64,000 bases of DNA. Source: Heliobacterium chlorum. GTDB lineage: Bacteria > Bacillota > Desulfitobacteriia > Heliobacteriales > Heliobacteriaceae. The stretch covers positions 122,330 through 186,329 of the forward strand of contig NZ_JACVHF010000005.1 of NCBI RefSeq assembly GCF_014502795.1. Direction: 5' to 3'. Below the pieces are notes generated by a model. It saw only the letters and a program-made list of their open reading frames with translations. It ran no database searches and was not told where the DNA came from. The translations under genes and the position numbers were made by a program. Below are positions 26,486 through 34,912 of the stretch, piece after piece (the first letter of the stretch is position 1; each line of letters starts with the position of its first letter).

Positions 26486-27591
26486 GTATCGAGGTGCGCA
26501 AGCTAAGCAAAGTCTTTGCAGACGGTCATCGGGCTGTGCAGGATGTGAGTTTTGAGTTGCTCGAAGGGGAAATGACCGCCTTTTTAGGGCCTAGCGGCGG
26601 CGGAAAAACAACGATGTTACGGATGATCGCCGGCTTAGAGACCCCTTCCAGCGGAGAGATTTACCTTTCCGGCCGTCGGGTCGATCACTTGCCGCCCCAA
26701 GAGCGCCAGATTGGTTTCGTCTTCCAAAACTACGCCTTATTTAAACACATGAATGTCTTCGAAAACATCGCCTTTGGGTTGCGGGTACAAAGAAGAAACT
26801 CTGCCTATATCCGGGAACGGGTAACAGAATTGCTGCGCCGTGTCGATCTGAAGGGATTGGAACAGCGGCTGCCCGATCAGCTTTCGGGCGGTCAGCGCCA
26901 GCGGGTTGCTCTAGCGAGGGCTTTGGCAACAGAACCGCGCTTGCTTCTTCTTGACGAGCCTTTCGCTGCCATCGATGCGCAACTGCGGAAGGAATTGCGG
27001 GCATGGGTCCGAAACCTCCAAAAAGAAATGGGCATTACGAGCATCTTCGTCACCCATGATCAACAAGAGGCCCTGGAGATTGCCGACCGGATCGTCGTGT
27101 TTAAACAAGGACAAGTCGAGCAGTTGGGAACTCCGCAAGAAGTCTACAACAGCCCGCAAACCCCCTTCGTAGCCGGGTTCGTCGGGGAGATCAATCGTTA
27201 CCAGACAGGCGTTAAAAATGGATTTACCGATCTGGGTGTATTAAAATTTCCGATAAAACATCAAGAAGGACGCAAGGTGATCGTCGTGATCCGACCGGAA
27301 GATGTAAGCCTAGTCCCTTGGTCAGCCCAAGAAGATATCCAGGCCATGGTGCTGCAGACAACTTTTCTTGGCGAATTTTTCAAAGTCGATTTGGAATTGG
27401 CCGATCTCATCCGCATCACCGCTCATGTGCCGAAAAGCCAGGGAATCGGCTTGCACCCCAAAGATCGTGTCGCCCTTCAGATCAAAGCGTATAGAACCTT
27501 TGATAGTTCCGGTCAGTTGGAGACAGCCGTTGAACTAACCCGCAAGGCCGTGCAAGGGGAGTCCATGTTCCCTGTCGGCGAGGCGGTATAA
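26482..27591 (+). CDS. cysA: Sulfate ABC importer ATP-binding protein
   Basis: A 369-residue ATPase with Walker A GPSGGGKTT, signature LSGGQRQR, Walker B LLLLDEPFAAIDA and switch histidine in VTHDQQEAL, followed by a C-terminal regulatory TOBE-like region (about 240-355) with VIRPEDVSLVP. This domain order is typical of CysA. Last gene of the island; a terminator follows. Confidence 0.93.
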   Translation: MSIEVRKLSKVFADGHRAVQDVSFELLEGEMTAFLGPSGGGKTTMLRMIAGLETPSSGEIYLSGRRVDHLPPQERQIGFVFQNYALFKHMNVFENIAFGLRVQRRNSAYIRERVTELLRRVDLKGLEQRLPDQLSGGQRQRVALARALATEPRLLLLDEPFAAIDAQLRKELRAWVRNLQKEMGITSIFVTHDQQEALEIADRIVVFKQGQVEQLGTPQEVYNSPQTPFVAGFVGEINRYQTGVKNGFTDLGVLKFPIKHQEGRKVIVVIRPEDVSLVPWSAQEDIQAMVLQTTFLGEFFKVDLELADLIRITAHVPKSQGIGLHPKDRVALQIKAYRTFDSSGQLETAVELTRKAVQGESMFPVGEAV

Positions 27592-27686
27592 TTTTCTCCA
27601 GGTAACTCGCGAACAGGCGAATCGAAAAGCTTATTACATCACTAAGATGGGCGAAAAAAGCAAAATAGTAGGATTAACATAGTAGG

Positions 27687-27734
27687 ATCAAGCGTAGGGC
27701 CAATCTGCTTGCGTACGCTTGATGTTGCTTTTTT
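27687..27734 (+). terminator. Intrinsic terminator after cysA
   Basis: ATCAAGCGTA (27687-27696) pairs perfectly with TACGCTTGAT (27714-27723) and is followed by a T run at 27729-27734. Confidence 0.8.
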
Positions 27735-27827
27735 AGAATGACCGATTTGCTTGGGAAATGTGTCAATCAACTCAGCCGCTAACAGGCGGTGTCAATGGCT
27801 TAATGATAAAAATTTACTGGTAACTGA

Positions 27828-27972
27828 TTGACGGTTTGCCTGGTCCTCTCTATACTAAACATAGTAAATACATCGGTATAGTGTGCTGACTGGATCGCCA
27901 GAGGCCGACTTCTTCCTGACGGAAACCGGGACTTCACCGGTTTTTCCGAAACGCAGGGACAAGGCGGTCTTT
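27828..27972 (+). promoter_or_regulatory. Promoter and leader element copy 6 before a chemoreceptor gene
   Basis: TTGACG (27828-27833), 17 nt, TATACT (27851-27856). The hairpin at 27885-27905 reads GCT, GA, CTGG, atcg loop, CCAG, A, GGC. The terminator is longer than in other copies: GGCCGACTT pairs with AAGGCGGTC around nested CCTG/CAGG, CGGAAA/TTTCCG and ACCGG/CCGGT stems, ending in eight T. It links the chemoreceptor at 28077 to the sulfur island's control. Confidence 0.7.
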
Positions 27973-28076
27973 TTTTTACGAAGAAAGAAAGGAGCGAAAG
28001 AACATGGGAAAGCGATGTAGTGATAAAGCGCAAATAGCCACCGTATATAAAAGGGCGATTAGGGAGGACGTAGGCG

Positions 28077-29801
28077 ATGCGCATCACTGTAGGGATGAAA
28101 ATCAGCCTTGGGTTTTTCGTGATTCTTTTGATGGTTATTTTTCTTGGTGGAAACTCCTTTTTATCGCTGCGATCGATACAGGGGAATACCGAGGCGATCT
28201 TTTGGGCGAACCGAAATAAAGATCTTCAATCTCATATCCTAAACGATTATCTTAGTGCTGTACTGGCTGTCCGGGGATTTATCTCTTATGGAGATGAAAA
28301 GTTTTGCCAGCAAGCAGAAGAACATATCTTCGGAAGTTTAGAAAAGCAAAAACAGCTATTGGAAATAAGTCCGCCGGACAAAAAGGAAGATGTAGAGAAA
28401 TTGATTAAGGTTACGAATCAGTATCGTTCTTTACTTCTTGTAGAGCTTTTTCCTGTCGTCCGCGCCCAACAAGAACAATTACAAAAGGGGGACATCGAAC
28501 AAGCAAAAAAACTCAAAGAGGATACTTTTGCTATCGCCAAAAAAATGATCCCACTCACAGAACATATCACGAAAACACTGGAAACTTACTCTGCTGAAAA
28601 TGAGCAGATCGCTGAAGCAAACATCTCATCGACACAAGAAAAAGTGACCTTCTATGTGACCCTAGCCTTTCTCAGTACGGCTTTGACGACGGTCCTCGGC
28701 GTCGTCCTTGCATTTATATTTACCCGGATGATTCATAAACCGATCACGCGAATGGTTTCGGGCGCACAACGATTGGCGGGGGGAGACTTACGCCATCCAA
28801 TGGACATCATCGGTCAAGACGAATTTGCCGATCTCTCCCGAGCGTTTAATGAGATGCAAAATGCCCTCAAGAACGTGATCAATGATATAAAATCTTCCTC
28901 TACGCGGTTAAACGAATCGTCACTTCAACTGTCGATGGCGGCCGATCAATCGGCGAGAGCTTCGAAACAAGTATCCGAATCCATGGTTACTGTTTCTCAA
29001 GGAGCCGAAGATCAACTTCGCTCTGTCAACGACGCATCCACTGTCGTCGATCACATTTCCGATGGTGTTCAACAAATCGCGAACCATGTTGGCGAAGTAT
29101 CTATTTTGTCCAATCAAATGGCCAATCTGGCCCAAGAGGGTGGGAAAGCAGTCCACGCGGCAATTTCCCAGATTGGCAGCCTCGAAAAAACAGTGACCCA
29201 TTCGGCTCAGGTGGTCAGTCACTTAGGTCAGCGTTCAAAAGAGATTGGCCAAATCGTAGATTTGATATCGGGCATCGCTGAGCAAACGAATCTATTAGCG
29301 TTGAACGCGGCCATAGAAGCGGCCCATGCGGGAGATCATGGACGTGGTTTTGCTGTCGTAGCAGAAGAGGTCAGAAAACTCGCTGAAGAGTCTCAATTGG
29401 CCACCAAGAAAATCGCGACTCTCATCGGGGAAATCCAACGCGAAACGGTCCTGGCTGTTCAGGTCATGAGTGAAGGAACTCGTGAAGTCCAGGAAGGAAC
29501 GGAAATCGTCAATCGGTCAGGCCAAGGTTTTATGATTATCGCTGAATTGATCGGAAAGGTAACGCCGCAACTGCAGGAAGTCTTTTCTGCAGTCCAAGAG
29601 ATGGCTGAGGGCAGTCAGCATATCGTGACTTCCATGGGGAAAGTTTTTTCTATCAGCAAAGATACGGCGGGTCGTTCCCAAGCGGTGGCAGCAGCTGTCG
29701 ACGAACAGAGTGCAGCGATCCAAGAAATTTCCGCTTCGGCTACTCACTTAAACCGCATGGCGGAACGATTACAGAACAGGGTAGACCACTTTCAAGTATA
29801 G
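28077..29801 (+). CDS. Methyl-accepting chemotaxis protein
   Basis: A 574-residue transmembrane chemoreceptor. Membrane segments at about 10-30 and 190-213 flank an external helical (four-helix-bundle-like) sensor; HAMP at about 215-265; cytoplasmic signalling domain with the hairpin tip [21 protein letters not shown]. No C-terminal CheR-docking pentapeptide. ATG with AGGGAGG upstream. A second ATG with a better ribosome site (AAAGGAG) at 28004 opens an overlapping frame of 71 codons; I regard it as a possible leader peptide at most. The leader shared with sulfur genes suggests it senses a sulfur source. Confidence 0.9.
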   Translation: MRITVGMKISLGFFVILLMVIFLGGNSFLSLRSIQGNTEAIFWANRNKDLQSHILNDYLSAVLAVRGFISYGDEKFCQQAEEHIFGSLEKQKQLLEISPPDKKEDVEKLIKVTNQYRSLLLVELFPVVRAQQEQLQKGDIEQAKKLKEDTFAIAKKMIPLTEHITKTLETYSAENEQIAEANISSTQEKVTFYVTLAFLSTALTTVLGVVLAFIFTRMIHKPITRMVSGAQRLAGGDLRHPMDIIGQDEFADLSRAFNEMQNALKNVINDIKSSSTRLNESSLQLSMAADQSARASKQVSESMVTVSQGAEDQLRSVNDASTVVDHISDGVQQIANHVGEVSILSNQMANLAQEGGKAVHAAISQIGSLEKTVTHSAQVVSHLGQRSKEIGQIVDLISGIAEQTNLLALNAAIEAAHAGDHGRGFAVVAEEVRKLAEESQLATKKIATLIGEIQRETVLAVQVMSEGTREVQEGTEIVNRSGQGFMIIAELIGKVTPQLQEVFSAVQEMAEGSQHIVTSMGKVFSISKDTAGRSQAVAAAVDEQSAAIQEISASATHLNRMAERLQNRVDHFQV

Positions 29802-29884
29802 TTTTTTGAAGTTTGTCGGTTATATACCATGTAGGGAAAACCGCTAGGATTACCTAAAACCCAGGTAGCTTTATGACTTTATAG

Positions 29885-29932
29885 AAAAAGTGACAGGTCT
29901 GTTCCATGGTGGAAACAGGCCTGTCACTTTTT
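29885..29932 (+). terminator. Intrinsic (bidirectional) terminator
   Basis: A 13-bp perfect stem, AAAAAGTGACAGG with CCTGTCACTTTTT, lies between the convergent chemoreceptor and azoreductase genes. Confidence 0.9.
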
Positions 29933-29949
29933 AATCGATCCTATCCTCA

Positions 29950-30594
29950 CTAGCCTTGGGCAAAAAGCCCGGAAGCTACCATCGCCTTTTCTAGGGCTTT
30001 ATCCAGTATTTGCTGTCTCTGATCGACGAAATAATCGGCTCCTTCGATAATCACTGAATTTGAAACGTCAACTCCGAGGAATGTCAAGATGGCTCGGAGA
30101 TACCGATCGCCAAACTCAAAGTCCTTTGCCGGTCCCTCACTGTATACGCCGCCGCGAGCTTGGATGTGAACCGCCTTTTTTCCTTGCAACAAGCCGACAG
30201 GCCCTTGTTCGGTGTATTTAAAGGTTTTTCCGGCGATACAGATCGAATCGATGTAGGCTTTCATTCTCGGCGGTATACTGAGGTTCCATAGAGGAGTTAC
30301 AAAGATGCATTTGTCGGCGGCGATGAATTGGTCAGCCAGTTCGTTCATACGGGATACTTTGCGTTTCTCCTCAGCGGAAAGTCGATCGAAGTCTTCGCCT
30401 TTCTGCAGTTTTCCCCAGGCGCTGAAAACGTCCGGATCGATCATAGGGAGGTCTGTTTGGTAGAGGTCTATTTCGACGATTTGATCTTGCGGGGCTTTTT
30501 GACGATAGGTATCTAAAAAAGTGCGGCCGACGGTAAGACTCAGCGATTCCTTTTCGGCTTTTGGATTCGCGGTGATATAAAGTACCTTAGCCAT
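29950..30594 (-). CDS. azoR: FMN-dependent NADH:azoreductase / quinone reductase family
   Basis: A 214-residue flavodoxin-like fold oxidoreductase of the AzoR family. N-terminal [18 protein letters not shown] and central [16 protein letters not shown] form the FMN and dimer contacts; [12 protein letters not shown] matches the family's ARGG loop. It probably performs two-electron reduction of quinones or azo compounds. ATG at 30594 is chosen because GGAAAGGGGACGACC directly precedes it. Confidence 0.88.
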   Translation of the reverse strand: MAKVLYITANPKAEKESLSLTVGRTFLDTYRQKAPQDQIVEIDLYQTDLPMIDPDVFSAWGKLQKGEDFDRLSAEEKRKVSRMNELADQFIAADKCIFVTPLWNLSIPPRMKAYIDSICIAGKTFKYTEQGPVGLLQGKKAVHIQARGGVYSEGPAKDFEFGDRYLRAILTFLGVDVSNSVIIEGADYFVDQRQQILDKALEKAMVASGLFAQG

Positions 30595-30887
30595 GGTCGT
30601 CCCCTTTCCAACGAAAGCCATCCATCGTTAGGCCTTATCTTTAATCTGAACTCCCTGTCATCGTGCTATTCTGCCAAAATTGATTGTGGACATCCCCTAA
30701 ACTTGGTGACATGTCCCATTAGGTAAAAGAGCAACCGAAACTCATTGGATGAGAGCCCTCGCAGGGAGAGTTGTTTATTTATGTCCGTAAACCGGTGATC
30801 TGGGACTTCCTTTATTTGATCCAACAATAACAGGTTAATATTTTATATAATTAAGTTGAGATTCCCGAAAGGAGGCTGCAACCAAGT

Positions 30888-31637
30888 TTGAATCATTTCA
30901 CAAAGAAGTCGAATTTCATGCGCTTCGGATTGTTTTTGTGTATGTTCTTCTCCTTGGCTCTGTTTTCAGCCGTCATCCTTCCCGGGCAAGCACAAGCTGC
31001 CTATTCCTGGTCGAGGACGTTACAAGTAGGCGACCAGGGTAGTGATGTGAAAGAATTACAAATCCGGGTGGCGGGATTTGCGGCAGACTGGCCTTCTAAC
31101 AGCTATGTCGATGCCGACGGTGTATTCGGGGAACAGACGAAAGCGGCAGTTGTGCGCTTTCAACGGGCTTACGGATTGACGGCGGACGGCGTCGTCGGAC
31201 CGCAGACAGAACAGGCTCTGAACAATCTGGAAGACAGTGATCATTCCACGAAGCATTTTGACTGGAATGAGTTCTACTCCCAAGACGGCAGCCAGTTCTC
31301 CGGCGGTATGGTCGATGCCGCTACAGTGAAAGAGAATGTTCGTCGTATGATGTGGAAGTTAGAAGCCTTGCGCAAAAAAGCGGGCGATCAGCCAGTAATT
31401 ATCAACTCCGGATATCGCAGTGTCAGCCACAATACGGCTGTGAGCGGATCTGCTGACCAAAGCCAGCACCAGTATGGGATCGCAGCCGATGTTGCCGTCG
31501 TCGGTCAAAGCGCATCCAAAGTCAGCACACTCGCCAAAACCTGTGGTTTTAGTGGAATCATCATCCACGATGACTTTGTTCATCTTGACAACCGAATCGA
31601 ATATAACTACGGGGCCACCTTTTGGTGGTGGGAATAG
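30888..31637 (+). CDS. Secreted peptidoglycan hydrolase: PG-binding domain plus M15-type peptidase
   Basis: A 249-residue exported protein. Signal peptide about 1-37 (ends QAQAA); a PG_binding_1 domain at about 45-108 (LQVGDQGSDVKELQIRVAGF, FGEQTKAAVVRFQRAYGL); then an M15A-type D-Ala-D-Ala carboxypeptidase-like domain with zinc ligands in SQHQYGIAADV and HDDFVHLD. TTG start behind AAAGGAGG; no better ATG is positioned. Likely acts in wall remodelling or spore germination. Confidence 0.87.
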   Translation: MNHFTKKSNFMRFGLFLCMFFSLALFSAVILPGQAQAAYSWSRTLQVGDQGSDVKELQIRVAGFAADWPSNSYVDADGVFGEQTKAAVVRFQRAYGLTADGVVGPQTEQALNNLEDSDHSTKHFDWNEFYSQDGSQFSGGMVDAATVKENVRRMMWKLEALRKKAGDQPVIINSGYRSVSHNTAVSGSADQSQHQYGIAADVAVVGQSASKVSTLAKTCGFSGIIIHDDFVHLDNRIEYNYGATFWWWE

Positions 31638-31651
31638 TGACTCTTTCTTAC

Positions 31652-31679
31652 GCTCAGGGGTTTACCTCTGAGCTTTTTT
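31652..31679 (+). terminator. Intrinsic terminator
   Basis: GCTCAGGGG with CCTCTGAGC and a six-T tail directly after the peptidase gene. Confidence 0.85.
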
Positions 31680-31814
31680 CTATCGCAATTACAAAACTGA
31701 GGGATTTGAGCAAGCTTCTGTATATTCTGACAATCATACTGACGCTTAACTTATGATCTATAATAAATAGTACATAAAATACGAAAAACGAGCAAAACTG
31801 ACCTTGTTTACGAG

Positions 31815-32789
31815 ATGTTAGGTATGGTGAAAGAATTGAAAAAGTGGGTACTCACAATCCTTCTGCTGGGTCTTTTCGTTACTCCTTGTCAGGCGAAATC
31901 CCTAGATATCGTCTTGGCAGGGAAGGTGCTTCAACCGGATGTCCCCCCGATGATCGTCTCTGGACGTACCTTAGTCCCTTTGCGGATCATATCGGAAAAT
32001 CTCGGTGCTACGGTGGACTGGTCTTCAAAGAAGCAATCAGCGATAATCACAAAGGACAATGTACATATTGAAGTCAAAATCGGCAGTAAAGAAGTTTTGC
32101 TCAATGGTACGGCAAAACAAATTGATGTTCCCGCCAGGATCGTCAATAACCGGACCATGGTGCCGCTTCGAGTCGTAGCGGAAATGCTCAACTGTCCCGT
32201 ATTTTTTGACGCCCAAGATTATCAAGTTATCGTAGGGAAGAGCAGAAACACTCCCTATAAGGTGATGATCGATGCGGGACATGGCGGTTATGATACAGGC
32301 GCTATCGGTCATAGTGGTGTTAATGAGAAAGATGTGGTATTAGCCATCGCTAAAATGGTACAAAACCGGCTGTCGGCAGACCATATCAACGTGGTCATGA
32401 CCCGTTCTTCCGATAATTTTGTAGGACTTCAAGAGCGCGTCGACGCGAGTCAAACTTATCAGCCCGACATATTTGTGAGCATTCACGCCAACTCCTCTGA
32501 TAATGCCGTAGCAAAAGGCACCGAAACTTTTTACCGCTATGATACCTTTCGCTCCCTGGCGCAGACGATTCAGTCGACTGTCATAGATCGAACCCAGCTT
32601 ACCGACAGGGGGGTGAAGCGCGGAAACTTGTGGGTGCTTTGCAGGGACGACTTACCGTCAGTCTTAGTAGAAACGGCATTTATCAGCAATCCCGCCGAAG
32701 AAAAATTGCTTCGATCTCCTGCCTACCAGCAGAAGGTGGCCGATGGGATTATTGTTGGGATAGAGAAATATTTGACTTCATCAATGTAA
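31815..32789 (+). CDS. N-acetylmuramoyl-L-alanine amidase with copper-amine-oxidase-like N-terminal domain
   Basis: A 324-residue exported protein. Signal peptide about 1-27; two tandem beta-rich repeats of the copper amine oxidase N-like type (RTLVPLRIISENLGATVDW and RTMVPLRVVAEMLNC); then an Amidase_3 domain with zinc/catalytic residues in IDAGHGGYDTGA, SIHANSSD and VLVETAFISN. Cleaves the amide between muramic acid and the stem peptide. The ribosome site is weak; ATG 31824 is an alternative start. Confidence 0.88.
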   Translation: MLGMVKELKKWVLTILLLGLFVTPCQAKSLDIVLAGKVLQPDVPPMIVSGRTLVPLRIISENLGATVDWSSKKQSAIITKDNVHIEVKIGSKEVLLNGTAKQIDVPARIVNNRTMVPLRVVAEMLNCPVFFDAQDYQVIVGKSRNTPYKVMIDAGHGGYDTGAIGHSGVNEKDVVLAIAKMVQNRLSADHINVVMTRSSDNFVGLQERVDASQTYQPDIFVSIHANSSDNAVAKGTETFYRYDTFRSLAQTIQSTVIDRTQLTDRGVKRGNLWVLCRDDLPSVLVETAFISNPAEEKLLRSPAYQQKVADGIIVGIEKYLTSSM

Positions 32790-32863
32790 AAGTTCACCCG
32801 TAGTTCCTAGTAAGTAAGGAGACGTTTTTCAGTTTTATCGTCAATATCCCCAATGCCACTGGA

Positions 32864-32895
32864 AAAAACCCCGCAACTAAACTTGCGGGGTTTTT
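32864..32895. terminator. Bidirectional intrinsic terminator
   Basis: AAAAACCCCGCAA pairs perfectly with TTGCGGGGTTTTT between the convergent amidase and ABC exporter genes. Confidence 0.92.
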
Positions 32896-32986
32896 CATTA
32901 TAAGGGGCTATATTATTAAAATTCACAGGCCTTTCGTCTCAATTCAGTAATAACCCAGCAAGGGAAAATCCGCCCTATAAACGAAT

Positions 32987-34912
32987 TTACCCCGCCTTTT
33001 GTTGGGCACCTCGACTTGCAAACTGGCTGTTGTAAAGGTCGGCATAGAAACCGCCTTTGGCGAGCAACTGCCCATGGTTGCCTTTCTCGATCACACGGCC
33101 CTGATTCATGACAAGAATTAAGTCGGCGTCCCGAATGGTCGACAAGCGGTGGGCGATGACGAAACTGGTCCGTCCTTTCATCAGCCGTCCCATCGCTTTT
33201 TGAATCAGTACCTCTGTGCGCGTATCGACACTGCTGGTGGCTTCGTCAAGAATGAGGATGGCCGGATCGGCCAGCAGAGCCCGGGCGATCGTCAGCAACT
33301 GTTTCTGGCCTTGGGAGATGTTCGAGGCTTCTTCATTCAAGAGCGTGTCATATCCCTCCGGCAAGGTACGGATGAAGTGATCGGCGTTCGCCGCTTGAGC
33401 CGCTTGAACGATCTCTTCCTCCGTGGCTCCTTCCCGTCCATAGGCGATGTTCTCCCGTATGGTTCCATTGAAGAGCCAGGTGTCCTGAAGGACCATGCCG
33501 AAGAGACTGCGCAGGTTTCCCCGATCGAGACGGCGGATATCGACCCCATCCACGGTGATCTGGCCGTCATCGACTTCATAAAAGCGCATCAACAGGTTGA
33601 TCAGTGTCGTTTTACCGGCGCCGGTGGGTCCGACGATAGCGACCGTTTGGCCCGGTTGGACGTCGATATCCATGTCTTCAATGAGCGGTTGGTCTTTTTT
33701 ATAGCTGAAGTTGACCTTTTCAAAGCTAACCTTACCTTCTGGCTGGGTGATAATTTCTGCTTCGGCTGCGTCGGGAACCTCTTCCGTCTCATCAAGCAGT
33801 TCGAAGACTCGTTCGGCCGACGCAATGGTAGACTGGATCACATTGGCAATATTGGCGGTTTGGGTGATCGGTTGTGAAAACTGGCGGGCGTATTGAATAA
33901 AGGCTTGCACGTCGCCAATTTGAATCGAGCCGCGGGTAACGAGGATACCGCCGACGACACAGACAAGGACATAACCGATGTTGTTGATAAACATCATCAG
34001 CGGCATGATGATGCCGGAGATAAACTGGGCACGCCATCCCGCGTCGAAGAGTCTTTCGTTGATTTCGTTAAAATTCTCGATCGCCTGTGGTTCCTGCCCA
34101 AAGGCTTTGACGATGGGGTGACCGGTGTACATTTCTTCGATGTGACCGTTCAGTTCCCCCAGTGTTTTTTGCTGGTTTATAAAATGGGATTGAGAACGGG
34201 TGGCGATGCCTTTGACCACGAAGACGCTGAGCGGTAAGGTTAACAGGAGAATCAACGTCATGAGCGGGCTGATCGTCAGCATCATGATAATGATCCCGAG
34301 AATGGTCACTACCGATGTGATCAGCTGGGTCAGGCTTTGGCTCAAAGTGTTGCTGATGTTGTCTACGTCATTGACGGCTCGGCTCAAGGTTTCGCCGTGG
34401 GCGTTGCTATCGAAATACTGCAGGGGAAGACGGGACAGTTTCTCGTTCACATCCTGCCGCAGCGCGTAGACTGTCTTTTGAGCCACACCGGCCATGATAT
34501 ATTGCTGCAAATAGCCGAAAAGGGCACTCAGTCCGTAGAGCCCGGCCAGGAGGAGCAAGATTTGGGAGATATAGGTGAAGTCAATCCCAGCACCGGGCAT
34601 ACCGCGAAGCTTCAGCATCAGTCCTTCAAAAAGCTTGGTTGTTGCAGTGCCCAAGATTTTGGGACTGACGATGGTAAAAAGAGTGCTCAGGATCGCTGTA
34701 ACCAGTACGGCGATCAAGGGAGTTCGATGGGGAAGCAAATAGGCCGCTAAGCGGCGCAAGGTTCCTTTAAAGTCTTTCGCTTTTTGCACGGGCATCCCCA
34801 TGGGAGGACCCGAGCCGGGACCGGCTCCCGGACCGGGTCTGGGACCGATACGAGGGCGTGGATTGCTCCCTCCCCGAGGCTTTGAAGCCCCCATTTTACG
34901 TTCTTCACTCAT
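32987..34912 (-). CDS. Heterodimeric ABC exporter, second subunit
   Basis: A 641-residue half-exporter. A Pro/Gly/Arg-rich N-terminal tail (about 10-40) precedes six membrane segments (about 60-330) and a nucleotide-binding domain with Walker A GPTGAGKTT, signature NISQGQKQ, Walker B ILILDEATSSVD and AHRLST. The intact catalytic glutamate after Walker B suggests this is the consensus-site half of the pair. Its ATG overlaps the stop of the partner gene by four bases behind a GAGGAGG ribosome site. Likely exports drugs or lipids under MarR control. Confidence 0.9.
   Translation of the reverse strand: MSEERKMGASKPRGGSNPRPRIGPRPGPGAGPGSGPPMGMPVQKAKDFKGTLRRLAAYLLPHRTPLIAVLVTAILSTLFTIVSPKILGTATTKLFEGLMLKLRGMPGAGIDFTYISQILLLLAGLYGLSALFGYLQQYIMAGVAQKTVYALRQDVNEKLSRLPLQYFDSNAHGETLSRAVNDVDNISNTLSQSLTQLITSVVTILGIIIMMLTISPLMTLILLLTLPLSVFVVKGIATRSQSHFINQQKTLGELNGHIEEMYTGHPIVKAFGQEPQAIENFNEINERLFDAGWRAQFISGIIMPLMMFINNIGYVLVCVVGGILVTRGSIQIGDVQAFIQYARQFSQPITQTANIANVIQSTIASAERVFELLDETEEVPDAAEAEIITQPEGKVSFEKVNFSYKKDQPLIEDMDIDVQPGQTVAIVGPTGAGKTTLINLLMRFYEVDDGQITVDGVDIRRLDRGNLRSLFGMVLQDTWLFNGTIRENIAYGREGATEEEIVQAAQAANADHFIRTLPEGYDTLLNEEASNISQGQKQLLTIARALLADPAILILDEATSSVDTRTEVLIQKAMGRLMKGRTSFVIAHRLSTIRDADLILVMNQGRVIEKGNHGQLLAKGGFYADLYNSQFASRGAQQKAG

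Noticed and set aside
28004..28219. 71-codon gene overlapping the chemoreceptor start
   Set aside because: It has a good ribosome site but no recognisable protein pattern and overlaps a clear receptor N-terminus in another frame. At most it is a leader peptide.
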